Origin: Adonisia turfae CCMR0081
Lineage (GTDB): Bacteria; Cyanobacteriota; Cyanobacteriia; Phormidesmidales; Phormidesmidaceae
DNA length: 64,000 nucleotides
Reading direction: 5' to 3'
Assembly (NCBI RefSeq): GCF_011009555.1
Contig: NZ_QXHD01000004.1
Span: forward strand, 846,737-910,736
Part shown: in pieces, positions 1-9,618 of the stretch
Position numbering within the stretch: position 1 is the stretch's first letter
How the letters are laid out: every line of letters starts with the position of its first letter
Notes under the pieces: model-generated
Databases searched by the model: none
What the model was told of the DNA's origin: nothing
What the model saw: only the letters and a program-made list of their open reading frames with translations
Made by a program: the position numbers and the translations under genes

Positions 1-2689
1 CCGGACTTGCCCCGATACCTGTTAACAGACGTCCAGTTTGTATAGGTGTCCTAGGGGCGGTAGACAAAGTGATGGGGTCTTTGCCGTAAACCAAATATGG
101 AGGTTTCCATGCACCATCTATCTGACGTTGTTGACGACGAATAGCCACTGAACTAAGAAGGCTTCTATCTTGATCATAGACGGTCAAGCTGGAGGATGTC
201 CCCCATGTCTGAATCTCAGGCCAGGTCAGGAAAAAGATATCCCCCGGTTCCTGTAGGCTGTGGTCGCGAAGGTAGTGCTGTTCTAACGCTAAGAAACAAG
301 CCCTCAATTCCGCTAATAATCGGTTATATACTTCTGCAATGTTGCCTTTTAGATCCAGGCGAGTTTGTACCTGGCGTTGTTTCCAATTGGGTTTAGTAAT
401 AGTGCCCTTAGCCCCTTGGGTCGGTGCAGGGGGTTGTTTCAAGAATGTGACTAAGAGTGCTCTGATCGGAGCTGGTTGTTCCTGCCAGATCGGTACTGAA
501 ATATCTGTTGCTACCTCACTGAGATAACCATAGGAGGCCAGAAAGTTATCGAGTTGCTCAAAGAGTGGGGCGCTATCGGGTAGTTGGGCCAATGCGTGTA
601 AACACTCTTCGCTATCGTCAGGGACAGTTTCTAGCTGTGGGAGTAAACCAGCATGCTGTCGGGCGATGTCTTTGATAGCCTCAACGGCTGCAAGTTCTGG
701 ATTAGAACGATAATTGAGCTGTGCACTATCCACTGTGAGAATTGCCTTACAGAGCGCAAAACCCAGCGGTCCCAAAATGTTATAAAGCGTTGCTCGTTTC
801 AGCAAAGACAAAATACTTTCTATCTGTTGTTTTATGTCTTCGGGGGAGAGTGTATGGGGCGATTTAAGAGAGTGCAGCCCAGGCTGAAAATGTGTTTGAT
901 AATCTCGTTTAAAATCTTTGGCTAACTGCCATTCTCTGGTTGCTAGTTTTAGGAGCCCTGGTAAATTCCGTAATGTGGCAGCTAGAGGCGGACGGCTAAA
1001 CTTTGCGCCACGGGTCAGAAACTCTAAACTTTCGGCAGGCAGACCCATGCGGATAAAAATATCTCCCAGGAGCGTAGCATTAAAGTACGCATGGGAACGA
1101 TGCAGCATCGCCGTTTGTGAGAAATCTAAGCCAGCTGCCCGTTGCCCCAATACCAGAGTGAAGAGATCTCCCCAAACACCACAGGTGAGGGGCTGATTGA
1201 TGGACCAGGTCAGGGGATGAATCACACCGGGAATCACCTCAGCTGCAATTTTGCGAGTCCAGAGGGGCCTTAATGTGGTGATTGGGCGACTTTGCAACAC
1301 CCATATGTGTTCGCCGTCATAGGTCCATTCCACATCCTGGGGAATATCACCAAACCGTTGTTCCAGGTGGCGGGTTAGATAGGCAATTTGTTGAATCAGA
1401 CGCGGGGGGATGGATTGACCAACTTGAGGGAGAGACGTTCCATGGCAAGTCTCTCCCTCCGTGGAGGATTCCTCATTTGGATCCATTGGTAAATCAACCG
1501 CGTCCGACAACTGCCAGTCATCCCCAGATTGCATATCTTCTGGCGTAATTGTCACATGGTATCGCTGCGGTGTAATTTGCCCAGAAACAACCCGACTGGC
1601 CGGACCTGGCAGTGCCTCAATCACCACATCATGACCACACCGAGCAATCGGGTCACGACTAAAGGCAACACCGGAGATCACCCCCTGAATTTGCTGCTGC
1701 ACCAGAACGTTCATAGAGGCTTCAGAAAGCCCCAGATCCTGTCGATATTTGACAGCACTGGGGCGATTGTAGGCTTGGAAGCATGTTGCGATCGCACCCT
1801 CCAACCCTGCCTGGCTGACCACATCTGTCACCGACACATACTGCCCGGCTGATGACGCACCTAGACCGTCTTCCCCCACGGCTGAAGACCTTACCACCAG
1901 AGGCTGCTGGGGCGACGGCTGGCAAAGACCCAATAACGCTGACGGATCGTCCCCTGCTTGCAGAATGTAACCCATGGGCACCGGATACCCCCACGCCTTT
2001 AGCTGAGATAGGGTAGCCGCTTTATTCCCCACCTTAGTTGGGTCGAGCACCTGGTCTAGTGCCTGTAGGGCCGACTCGCCGCGAAAAAAGCGAAACAGCC
2101 GTCGCGATTCTGTCCGAGTGCCTTGGGTCGGCAGCTCCAAATCATCCGGCAGCTTCTGATAAATCCAGCCAATCAGACCCATTAAACAGGCCACTGCTGC
2201 CACTTGCATGCCATTGCTGTGAACCAATCCCGTGAGAACGGGCAGTAAAACTAATGCAAACATACGTCCCTGTTTTCGTTCTCGCAGTACTGTAAATGCC
2301 ACCAAACTCAGCAGCCAGCCTAAAATTGCCACCAGCGGGTCGTAAACTAAAAAGCCCCAGCTTACGTTGGTTACCCCCGCACCTCGACTTAGCCAATAGC
2401 GTCCCATCACTAGCGCCATTAACGCCACCACTGGCCAGATCGGATCCCCTGGAAAAAAGTGCTGGGCCAGCAGCACCGCGCCAATCCCCTTAAACGCTTC
2501 CAGCGCCACAACCCCCAACCCAACTACGGTGCCCCCGTGGTAAAACGCCGCTGACACCCCCACATTGCCGGTGCCCATCTGCGACAGCCGTTTTCCCGTG
2601 GCCAGCAGCACCCACCATCCCGTTAAGGGCAGTCCCCCCCATAGCGGGCAAACTAGAAAAATCAAGAGTGCGCCCCAAACCTGTGCCAT
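1..2689 (-). CDS. PlsY-like acyltransferase domain fused to PEP synthase-like module (3' end beyond window)
   Basis: The minus strand is open from the ATG at 2689 to the window edge, about 896 codons with no stop. Residues 1 to about 190 are a multi-helix membrane domain resembling PlsY (glycerol-3-phosphate acyltransferase, phosphatidic acid synthesis). Its motifs are diverged: GTGNVGVSA where SGNPGATN is usual, LEAFKG for the LDxxKG motif, and RGAGVTN where FKGGKGVAT is usual. Residues about 210-470 are a PEP/pyruvate-binding ATP-grasp domain, with VVRSSAVGED, SGVAFSRDP and a closing WVLQSRPITT. A helical linker follows, and the last visible residues, LLTGIGASP, begin the PEP-utiliser mobile (phosphohistidine) domain. 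An in-frame TGA lies just upstream of the ATG. As I recall, such fusions are annotated in other cyanobacteria simply as acyltransferases. Substrate and activity are inferred, and the acyltransferase half may be inactive or altered. The catalytic-His region lies outside the window. Confidence 0.85.
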   Translation of the reverse strand, partial: MAQVWGALLIFLVCPLWGGLPLTGWWVLLATGKRLSQMGTGNVGVSAAFYHGGTVVGLGVVALEAFKGIGAVLLAQHFFPGDPIWPVVALMALVMGRYWLSRGAGVTNVSWGFLVYDPLVAILGWLLSLVAFTVLRERKQGRMFALVLLPVLTGLVHSNGMQVAAVACLMGLIGWIYQKLPDDLELPTQGTRTESRRLFRFFRGESALQALDQVLDPTKVGNKAATLSQLKAWGYPVPMGYILQAGDDPSALLGLCQPSPQQPLVVRSSAVGEDGLGASSAGQYVSVTDVVSQAGLEGAIATCFQAYNRPSAVKYRQDLGLSEASMNVLVQQQIQGVISGVAFSRDPIARCGHDVVIEALPGPASRVVSGQITPQRYHVTITPEDMQSGDDWQLSDAVDLPMDPNEESSTEGETCHGTSLPQVGQSIPPRLIQQIAYLTRHLEQRFGDIPQDVEWTYDGEHIWVLQSRPITTLRPLWTRKIAAEVIPGVIHPLTWSINQPLTCGVWGDLFTLVLGQRAAGLDFSQTAMLHRSHAYFNATLLGDIFIRMGLPAESLEFLTRGAKFSRPPLAATLRNLPGLLKLATREWQLAKDFKRDYQTHFQPGLHSLKSPHTLSPEDIKQQIESILSLLKRATLYNILGPLGFALCKAILTVDSAQLNYRSNPELAAVEAIKDIARQHAGLLPQLETVPDDSEECLHALAQLPDSAPLFEQLDNFLASYGYLSEVATDISVPIWQEQPAPIRALLVTFLKQPPAPTQGAKGTITKPNWKQRQVQTRLDLKGNIAEVYNRLLAELRACFLALEQHYLRDHSLQEPGDIFFLTWPEIQTWGTSSSLTVYDQDRSLLSSVAIRRQQRQIDGAWKPPYLVYGKDPITLSTAPRTPIQTGRLLTGIGASP

Positions 2690-2936
2690 ATGCTGCTCAG
2701 TCAAAGGTCACTTCTATCTGAGCACTAGTCGAGGACATTGTGGGTAATCCTTAAGCTCAGTCTTAGCAATGGGTTATTGATTGCAATCAATTAATCCACC
2801 CTTCGACTCATGCACCCGTCCACGTCACTAGTGGGTAACCTGACGCCACACAGTACTCGTTCTTGGTTCTTGGGGTGATTATTTTTAATCTAGTGGAGCT
2901 TGGTTAAAGGGCTTGAACTCAAAACCCTTGCACCTT

Positions 2937-5900
2937 TTACTCCCAAAAATCCTCACATACCAAGCGATCCGCGTCGCTGAGGTCGCCGTAGGCTAAATAA
3001 TCCTCAATCCATTGGCAGCTCTGGCGCATTAGGTCTTGCATTTGTAGATTCCAGAGGCGCACCTGCCCATCGGCTCCGGCTGAGGCTAGACGGTCACCTG
3101 TGTTGTTAAACGAGCCTTGCCAGATGATGCCTCGGTGTCCTGTGAACGTGTGCAGCGGTTGACCGCCTGGGAGTTGCCAAAAGCGAATGGTGCCATCATC
3201 ACTGGCGGAGGCAATGACATCGCCGTTGAGGCCAAAGGAAACGCTGCGGACCCAGTCATGGTGACCTCGCAAAATCTGTAGTAGGTCACCCTCTTTCCAG
3301 AGACGGATAGTGTTGTCACTGCCTGCTGAGGCGATGATTTTGCTGTCGGGGGCAACGGCAACGGCCCAGACACTGCCCGTATGGCCTGGCAAAATGGTGC
3401 CGGTTTGGTTCGCAAAGCTGGCGTCACCGATGGTTAGACCTGTTAAGTCCCATTGGCGTAGGGTGCCGTCTTCACTACCTGACACTAGATACTTGCCGTC
3501 AGGGCTGAAGGCAACGGTCCAGACCGTACCCTCGTGACCGCTGAGTTGACCGATGGGGGTGCCGTCGGTGTACCAGAAACGAATGTTGCGATCGCTCCCC
3601 GCTGACGCTAAATAGGTGCCATCGGGGCTAAAGTTCACAGACCAGATGGCATTTTGGTGGCCTTGGCAGGTATGTAATGGTTCACCATCAGCTGTCCAAA
3701 GCTTGACGGTATGGTCGGCACTGGCGGATGCAATCAATCGACCATCCGGACTCCAATCAACGCTATAGATACTGCTGTTGTGAGCTTGCTGGGTATGGAG
3801 TAGCTTATGGTCTCCCCCTACAGTGGCCCATATTTTTAATGTCTGATCGGCTCCTGCTGATACCAGTTTTGACCCGTTGGGCTGCCAGCACACATCCCAG
3901 ACGATACCATGGTGTCCTTGGAGACTGGGGATGTCACGTGACTCTAGCTGCCAGAGGCGAATGGTGTTGTCATCACTGGCTGAGATCAGCTGTGTGCCCT
4001 GGGGATTAATGCCCAAACTGAGCACGCTGCTGCGATGTCCTTTGAGCGTATCCAAAAGTTTGCCATTCATATCCCATATGTGAATGTTCTGATCGTCACC
4101 CGCTGACATCAGGTATGTGCCATCAGGGCTAAAACACAAATCTCTCACCCAGTTTTGATGCCCCTCAAAATATTGAAACAACTCCCCATTTAAATTCCAA
4201 AGCTTGATCAGATGATCATCGCCACAGGAGGCAATATGTTGTCCATCTGGACTAAACACAGCCTGCAATAACCAGCCTGCATGGCTACTCATGGCCTGTA
4301 GTAACTCACCTTCCGTATTCCAGAGACAGAGGGTGCCGTCTTCTGCCGCAGAAACCAGATATTGACCATCGGCGCTAAAGGCGATGGATCTGACCCAGTC
4401 CAGGTGGCCTTCGAGGGTTTTTAACCATTGCCCATCATGGGTCCAAAGTCTGACGGTGTGGTCATTACTGGCGGAGGCAATTAGTTTTTGGGTGGGGCTA
4501 AACGCCAGACTATTGACAGCGCCTGTATGGCCCGTCAAAATTTGCAAACATTGTCCAGACATGTCCCAGATACGGACCTTAAAGTCATCGCCAGCCGAGC
4601 CAATTAAGCAACTATCATGGCTAAACGCCACATCTAAAACACTGCCCTGGTGTCCAGTAAACACCTGCAACAGTTTGCCGCGAGCATTCCATAAACGCAC
4701 GGTGCCATCGTCACTGCTGGAGGCCAGGTATTGACCATCGGGGCTGAAACAGGCTGAGAGCACCCAGTCTTGGTGGGCGTGAATGCGATGTTTCTCTCGC
4801 ACTGTATGCAAGGCTTGCCACAGGCGAAATAAAATTTGATTTTCTAAATACCCCGATATGGGAGTCAGCTGACTTTGTTGTGCCCCTTTTAATGCCTCTA
4901 GTAAGGCACCTAAGCCATCGTGGGAGAGCAATAATGCCTGGGAGACCGAGGCCAGGGCCTGCATCTCCGCAGTTTCTGCCCGGTAGCGTTCCTCTGTAGC
5001 TTGAGCTAGGGCCATGGCTTGTTCTTGTAGGGCTGTGCGCAGCTGAGTTTCAAATTGTTTTCTACGTCGTCGTTCTGCTTCTAACACAGTGACCAATCCC
5101 GGTATATCCTGCTGCTTGATCAGATCCGCCAGATAATCATGGGCGAGTTGATAGCGGACGCTACTGCCGACGTCTCGACTTTCAAAGAGCAGGCCCGATT
5201 CTGCCAAAATTTCAAGGACAAGACTCAGCTGGTCAGGGTCTACCAATATGCCGAGAGATTCTAAGGATTCTTCTAATTCTGTCAGGGTTTTTAGCGGGCG
5301 TGTTGTACTTTCATCACTCAAGAGATAGAGAATGGTCTGCGCTAAGGTTTCATTTTCAGGTCCACAGTCTCGAATCACCCGATTTAAAAAACTGAGCACC
5401 AGCATTCGAATGGGGTCGTCTCCTAATTCTTTTTGATATCGTCTCAGGGTTGTAATGTTTTTACGTTGCAGTTCAGCCCCAACCACCTGTAACTCAATCG
5501 GACGCACTTCATGGTCTTCCGCCGTTAGATCAGCTACAAGCGCTTTAATCAATCCCTCTTCCAAATAAAACTGCGCATTGTCCGTCAGCTGACGAAGAAC
5601 AGCCTCACATTCCTTTGGGGTAAAATTCCCCAAATAGTAACGTACATCCCGGCTCAGGATATCTAAATCGAGGTTGGCCAAACGTTCCCATTCCATTAAA
5701 TAGTGCAAATAGTCATTGCGCAGAGCGAGCACAATTTTTAGGTAGGGGATATTCAGACAGTCTCGCAAAAAGTAGTAAAGAGAACGACGCTTTTCAACGG
5801 TAGGGCGCTCAAAGAAAAACTCTTCAAACTGATCAAAAATAAGAATGATTTGTTGATAGTTATTCTGCGCATGCTGGCGTAGGTGGTTTAATAAGCTCTC

Positions 5901-7775
5901 GCCTGTGATGGGAAACGAGACTTGGAAGTTGGGAGGGGCTGAGGGTAAGGATGAAGTGACCTGCTGTAGTGCTTGCAGAATCGAAATTTCCCAACTTGTG
6001 TATTGACGTATGAGCAGTGGCAGGGTGATGCGACCTTCAGCTGTAGCTTGCTTGAGGGTGGGGACTAACCCACTGCTGAGGAGAGAGCTTTTGCCCACAC
6101 CTGACTCGCCATGGAGAACCACGAGGGTGTGCTGGGGCTGTAGTAAGCGTCCCACTAGATCATTAATCGCTTGCTGCCGCCCCGAGGCACGCATTTCAAT
6201 TGGGGAAATGTCACTGGTGGTCTTAGCGGATGGAGCCCGATAGGGTTGTAGGGGACTGGCTCCAATAAAAGCCCGCAACCCCATGGAATTTTCCACCTGT
6301 CGCTGTTCTTGTTTGATGGCAAACGCTTCTAAGTAAAGCTGTTTGGCAAAATACAGGCTCTGGAGATTGCTAAGAATTTTCAGGTAAAGAGATGCATCAT
6401 ATCGGCGATCTGTTCTTTGGCGAGCATTCTCTAAATCATGGAGCGCTTCATCCAGTAAACTATCATCGCCCTGTAGCGTTTTAGCTTGTCCCCGGAGAAA
6501 ATAGTAGCGACCTTGATGGTAGCGCAATGCCAATATAACCGCTTCAGGAGAGACCTGTACTGTCCTATCGGCAGTATCCGGCATAATTTGCCCTGAAGCT
6601 TGTGTGCTTTTGACAGCTTGAGCTAACAGCCTTAATGCTTCTGTCGCTAATTGTTGGGCCTCTGCTCCATTGATATGGGACAGCTCAGCTTCTGCTAAGT
6701 AACCATAGTCTTGGGCCAGACGCACCAGATCGTTTTGATGTAGGTCTCGCCCTTCCTTGGCCAAGGTGATGAGAGCATCCCAATCCTTGAGCTTTCGTAA
6801 GGTTTCAGCTAAAACATGAATAAAATTGGCTGTGCGGTCTCTACGGTGTTGTTGTCGAAGAACATTGAGAAAGCGTTCATAAAAGCGACGAGCCTGTCGA
6901 TAAGAGCCGATGGAGGTAGACGGTTGGAGTTTGCCATGGGTTTGCCACCATAGCCCCAAGTGTAAGAGTAAAACTGCTTGTTGATCGCTGGTGTTTTCAA
7001 CTGTTTTGTCGACCTGTATCCAGTAGTCTAGGCTCTGTTCGTAATAGTCCCTGGCGACTTTCAACCGCTCAGGTGTGTGGGCTTCTCGACCTTGGAGAAA
7101 ATTTAAGCTGGCTTGTAAGGCCCCATCCAGTTGAACGTGATGTTGGTTGAGATCTGCGATCGCAAACGATAGTTCCCGCTCAGTTAAGATTTTTAGATGC
7201 TGGCTTAAGCTGGGCAACTGCGGTGACGAATAGTCGAGAAAATGATCATTATGGTTGTCTAGAATGTGAGTAAATAGCTCATTAGCACCACGATGTAAGG
7301 CCTCAATCAAAGCCTGAATTGGGTAATTCACCCGAATAGGAACCGCCGCAAAACTCTTGAGGTCGGCGGCATAGTGAGTCAGGTTTTGTAGAACTGTGTC
7401 ATTCATCCACAGCACCACCGGATAGGGAAATTTGGTCAGCAGGGCATTGCGTCCTACATTGGCTGCCTTAAACAAAACATCCTGTGCTTCTACCTGATCA
7501 AAGCCAGTGACCATGACAGCTGCTGGCGTTTCAGGGAGTGATGCTTGGCGATTGAGAATTGCTTCGGTCAGAGAACGACTCGAAGCTAACAGCTCGACAG
7601 TATGAAACTGGTGAGTTTGGGCCAGAGCACTTAGCAATAATTGAGTTAGGCGTTGATAGTTAGCGCGCACCAGAATTAACGAAAATTGGCCACTGCCCAG
7701 CGTCATTGCCCGTTGGAGATCAGTCAGGGCTGTTTGGTTATGGGTAACAATTTCGGGTAGATCAGCCTGGTACAT
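2937..7775 (-). CDS. STAND NTPase with iSTAND-like N-terminus, helical repeats and 14 WD40 repeats
   Basis: A protein of about 1612 residues. Residues 1 to about 200 resemble the degenerate STAND-like N-terminal domain of cyanobacterial STAND/TPR proteins (KFPYPVVLWMND segment, no Walker A). Residues about 230-520 are helical and TPR-like. A P-loop NTPase follows, with Walker A GESGVGKSS near residue 561 and a Walker-B-like IILIFDQFEEF; it looks like an nSTAND1/AAA module. Next come a short coiled coil and fourteen WD40 repeats from about residue 1000 to 1580, enough for two seven-bladed propellers. The likely role is a cytosolic sensor or scaffold whose NTPase switches on ligand binding by the propellers; the ligand is unknown. 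The longer frame to 7832 encodes a heptamer repeat, so I chose the internal ATG at 7775. The gene lies downstream of the ATPase gene at 7891-9207, same strand, gap about 115 bases. Confidence 0.88.
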   Translation of the reverse strand: MYQADLPEIVTHNQTALTDLQRAMTLGSGQFSLILVRANYQRLTQLLLSALAQTHQFHTVELLASSRSLTEAILNRQASLPETPAAVMVTGFDQVEAQDVLFKAANVGRNALLTKFPYPVVLWMNDTVLQNLTHYAADLKSFAAVPIRVNYPIQALIEALHRGANELFTHILDNHNDHFLDYSSPQLPSLSQHLKILTERELSFAIADLNQHHVQLDGALQASLNFLQGREAHTPERLKVARDYYEQSLDYWIQVDKTVENTSDQQAVLLLHLGLWWQTHGKLQPSTSIGSYRQARRFYERFLNVLRQQHRRDRTANFIHVLAETLRKLKDWDALITLAKEGRDLHQNDLVRLAQDYGYLAEAELSHINGAEAQQLATEALRLLAQAVKSTQASGQIMPDTADRTVQVSPEAVILALRYHQGRYYFLRGQAKTLQGDDSLLDEALHDLENARQRTDRRYDASLYLKILSNLQSLYFAKQLYLEAFAIKQEQRQVENSMGLRAFIGASPLQPYRAPSAKTTSDISPIEMRASGRQQAINDLVGRLLQPQHTLVVLHGESGVGKSSLLSSGLVPTLKQATAEGRITLPLLIRQYTSWEISILQALQQVTSSLPSAPPNFQVSFPITGESLLNHLRQHAQNNYQQIILIFDQFEEFFFERPTVEKRRSLYYFLRDCLNIPYLKIVLALRNDYLHYLMEWERLANLDLDILSRDVRYYLGNFTPKECEAVLRQLTDNAQFYLEEGLIKALVADLTAEDHEVRPIELQVVGAELQRKNITTLRRYQKELGDDPIRMLVLSFLNRVIRDCGPENETLAQTILYLLSDESTTRPLKTLTELEESLESLGILVDPDQLSLVLEILAESGLLFESRDVGSSVRYQLAHDYLADLIKQQDIPGLVTVLEAERRRRKQFETQLRTALQEQAMALAQATEERYRAETAEMQALASVSQALLLSHDGLGALLEALKGAQQSQLTPISGYLENQILFRLWQALHTVREKHRIHAHQDWVLSACFSPDGQYLASSSDDGTVRLWNARGKLLQVFTGHQGSVLDVAFSHDSCLIGSAGDDFKVRIWDMSGQCLQILTGHTGAVNSLAFSPTQKLIASASNDHTVRLWTHDGQWLKTLEGHLDWVRSIAFSADGQYLVSAAEDGTLCLWNTEGELLQAMSSHAGWLLQAVFSPDGQHIASCGDDHLIKLWNLNGELFQYFEGHQNWVRDLCFSPDGTYLMSAGDDQNIHIWDMNGKLLDTLKGHRSSVLSLGINPQGTQLISASDDNTIRLWQLESRDIPSLQGHHGIVWDVCWQPNGSKLVSAGADQTLKIWATVGGDHKLLHTQQAHNSSIYSVDWSPDGRLIASASADHTVKLWTADGEPLHTCQGHQNAIWSVNFSPDGTYLASAGSDRNIRFWYTDGTPIGQLSGHEGTVWTVAFSPDGKYLVSGSEDGTLRQWDLTGLTIGDASFANQTGTILPGHTGSVWAVAVAPDSKIIASAGSDNTIRLWKEGDLLQILRGHHDWVRSVSFGLNGDVIASASDDGTIRFWQLPGGQPLHTFTGHRGIIWQGSFNNTGDRLASAGADGQVRLWNLQMQDLMRQSCQWIEDYLAYGDLSDADRLVCEDFWE

Positions 7776-7798
7776 TGGAGGTGGTGGGCAGCCCCACC

Positions 7799-7847
7799 GG
7801 GCAATGGGCAGTGGGCAATGGGCAATGGGCAATGGGCAATGGGCAAT
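7799..7847. repeat. Seven tandem GGGCAAT heptamers
   Basis: There are seven copies of the 7-base unit; the second is GGGCAGT and the others are identical. They sit between the ATPase gene and the STAND/WD40 gene, just upstream of the chosen start of the latter. Short tandem heptamers of this kind are common between cyanobacterial genes. They falsely extend the STAND reading frame with a repetitive Pro/Ile/Ala peptide. Confidence 0.95.
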
Positions 7848-7848
7848 T

Positions 7849-7873
7849 GTAGGGGCTTTCCTTGTGGGTGCCC
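7849..7873. repeat. GTAGGGGC...GTGCCC dispersed repeat, copy 1
   Basis: The sequence GTAGGGGCTTTCCTTGTGGG continues to TGCCC. It is a short imperfect inverted repeat related to copies near 10786, 15968, 20510 (opposite orientation) and 39951. All sit between genes. It looks like a small non-autonomous dispersed palindrome; no coding content. Confidence 0.6.
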
Positions 7874-7890
7874 TGCTATGGGTGTCCTAA

Positions 7891-9207
7891 TTAATTATCA
7901 GCAAGCCAATTCTTAAAGCGATTCGTCTCCTTCAAGACTGGATTGAGATCAAACCAGCGACCGCCATTGTCTCGATATTCATAGAGAAATAAACTGCGTA
8001 GCAGCAAAATATAGGCTTCATTGCCCTGGGTGTCGGGGGTGCTAATTGCTTTAAACATCAGCTGCCATTCGTTTTCATCAATTAGCGCCATGAGAGAATC
8101 TCTTTCATCTCGAATGACGGCCTCAAGAACGGCTGATTGGATCGGTGGATCACCCTTTTGTAGACAACCATAAAGCAGCCTCATGAGATTGCGCATATGC
8201 CCACCACTGAGGCGACAAAGACGGTTGAGCACAGCAATATTTTCAAAAACGTCATTGATATGGTCGATGCGCTCGTTGTAGTTTTTATTGGGAAAAGCTC
8301 GGGCCAGCACCATTTGCTGTAACAGTGCTAACCCTGGCTCTGAGGTGGTGCCATCGCGCTGGGTGACGGGCACCATGGGTAATACTTTAGGAGAAACACC
8401 AAACCGATTGGATAAACGCGGTAGGTCGTCAGAGAAAACAAGAGCAAGGGGAATGGTATATAACAGATGACAGTTCAGACGCTTGAGCTGCTCACCGCGA
8501 TCAATAAATAGATATTCTGACTGGGTGCGACCATTGGCCCGTTCTACGGGATCAATGCGGTCGAGGTTGTCGACAATGACCACCAGCCCCTTTTTGCCTT
8601 TGGAACGGAGTGTGGCGATCGCAACTTCCAGTAGCTCTTCATTAATGGCATCAATAATGCTCTTCGTCCGTGGTTCCAAATACTGACGCATACGACTACG
8701 CATTTCTGGACTCTCTTTTGCCCTGGCCGTAATCGCTGCAATCCCAACCGAGAAACTGACATCGGCAATTTCCATGGGTGTTTGTAGAGTTTCCGCTAGA
8801 TTGCGAAATAGATTCACTAAAGCCGATGGTTTCAGCGTAATGCCATCATTTTCTAAACTCTCCACCACCTGATGGGCAATCATCAGCAGAATATCACTGA
8901 TATCCACATCAGCCATTTCTAAGTCCCGGTCTGACTCAAAATAAACCACATGCAGACCCTGCTGCTCTAGCTGGGCCTTGAGTCGTAGTAGTTCTGTCGA
9001 CTTGCCACAGCCAATATTGCCTGTAAAGAGTTGTGTGGTAGCCTCATCAGGAGAAAGTAAGGTAATTGTACGCTCCAGTTCTCTGACAATATCTCCGCCT
9101 CGCACTGACGAAAAGTCAATGTAATATTGCCGATCCTCAGCCTGTACTAATCGTAATGGACGGCTGGGGTTTGCAGCACGATAAAAACGAGGCAGATCTA
9201 GAACCAT
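7891..9207 (-). CDS. AAA-type P-loop ATPase paired with the STAND/WD40 protein
   Basis: A protein of 438 residues with no signal peptide or membrane segment. Residues 63-71 are a Walker A motif, GNIGCGKST, and residues around 207-214 a Walker-B-like VVIVDNLDR. The N-terminus (RQYYIDFSSVRGGDIVRELE) and the helical C-terminal half (LSGGHMRNLMRLL) fit an ORC/STAND-like AAA ATPase fold often labelled only 'ATP-binding protein' in cyanobacteria. It lies upstream of the STAND/WD40 gene on the same strand, so the two are probably one transcript and may work together, for example as regulatory ATPase and sensor. A role in signalling or in a conflict system is inference. The upstream 264 bases hold no gene until the small ORF at 9472. 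Confidence 0.8.
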   Translation of the reverse strand: MVLDLPRFYRAANPSRPLRLVQAEDRQYYIDFSSVRGGDIVRELERTITLLSPDEATTQLFTGNIGCGKSTELLRLKAQLEQQGLHVVYFESDRDLEMADVDISDILLMIAHQVVESLENDGITLKPSALVNLFRNLAETLQTPMEIADVSFSVGIAAITARAKESPEMRSRMRQYLEPRTKSIIDAINEELLEVAIATLRSKGKKGLVVIVDNLDRIDPVERANGRTQSEYLFIDRGEQLKRLNCHLLYTIPLALVFSDDLPRLSNRFGVSPKVLPMVPVTQRDGTTSEPGLALLQQMVLARAFPNKNYNERIDHINDVFENIAVLNRLCRLSGGHMRNLMRLLYGCLQKGDPPIQSAVLEAVIRDERDSLMALIDENEWQLMFKAISTPDTQGNEAYILLLRSLFLYEYRDNGGRWFDLNPVLKETNRFKNWLADN

Positions 9208-9471
9208 TGATACAGAACATCACAATATTCGTCATCCTAGACGAATTTATAACCAATGAGTTGCGTGGTTTGAGTGCTGTTGATCACTAACTACCTAAGG
9301 GGGGGTGATAAAGACTACCTATTTTTAAGACATGCAACAGGGTTTGTCACATTATTCTACTGAAAGTAAAGATTTCCTTGGGGGTGTAGAGCCTCTAACG
9401 ATCTGCCTAAACTAGATGCTGAAATATCTGTGTGCATCATCGACAAGCAGTCTAAAGGAAGCTAAAAAACG

Positions 9472-9618
9472 ATGACCTTAATGCCAGATCATAAGCGTAG
9501 TTCCCAGGCAGGCACTTATCCCGACAATATCAACTACGCAATCTATGAATTAATTTGGGCTTTAGGTATTGTTATGGTTTGCCTATTTACAGCCATGGCG
9601 TTGATTCGCCATTCTTAA
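9472..9618 (+). CDS. 48-aa single-pass membrane protein
   Basis: An ATG preceded by AAGGAAG at good spacing opens a 48-residue frame. It has a polar N-terminus (MTLMPDHKRSSQAG), a segment NYAIYELIWALG and one hydrophobic stretch IVMVCLFTAMALI, ending in RHS. Size and layout resemble the small membrane subunits found in cyanobacterial photosynthetic or respiratory complexes, but I do not recognise the family. The ribosome-binding site and clean topology argue that it is real. It stands alone between the divergent ATPase gene and the lipoprotein gene. Confidence 0.6.
   Translation: MTLMPDHKRSSQAGTYPDNINYAIYELIWALGIVMVCLFTAMALIRHS

Noticed and set aside
3000-4800. DNA repeat array in the STAND gene
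   Set aside because: The periodicity is that of WD40 repeats in the protein; the DNA of the units is diverged.
7799-7847. CRISPR-like repeat array
   Set aside because: Units are 7 bases and directly adjacent, without spacers.
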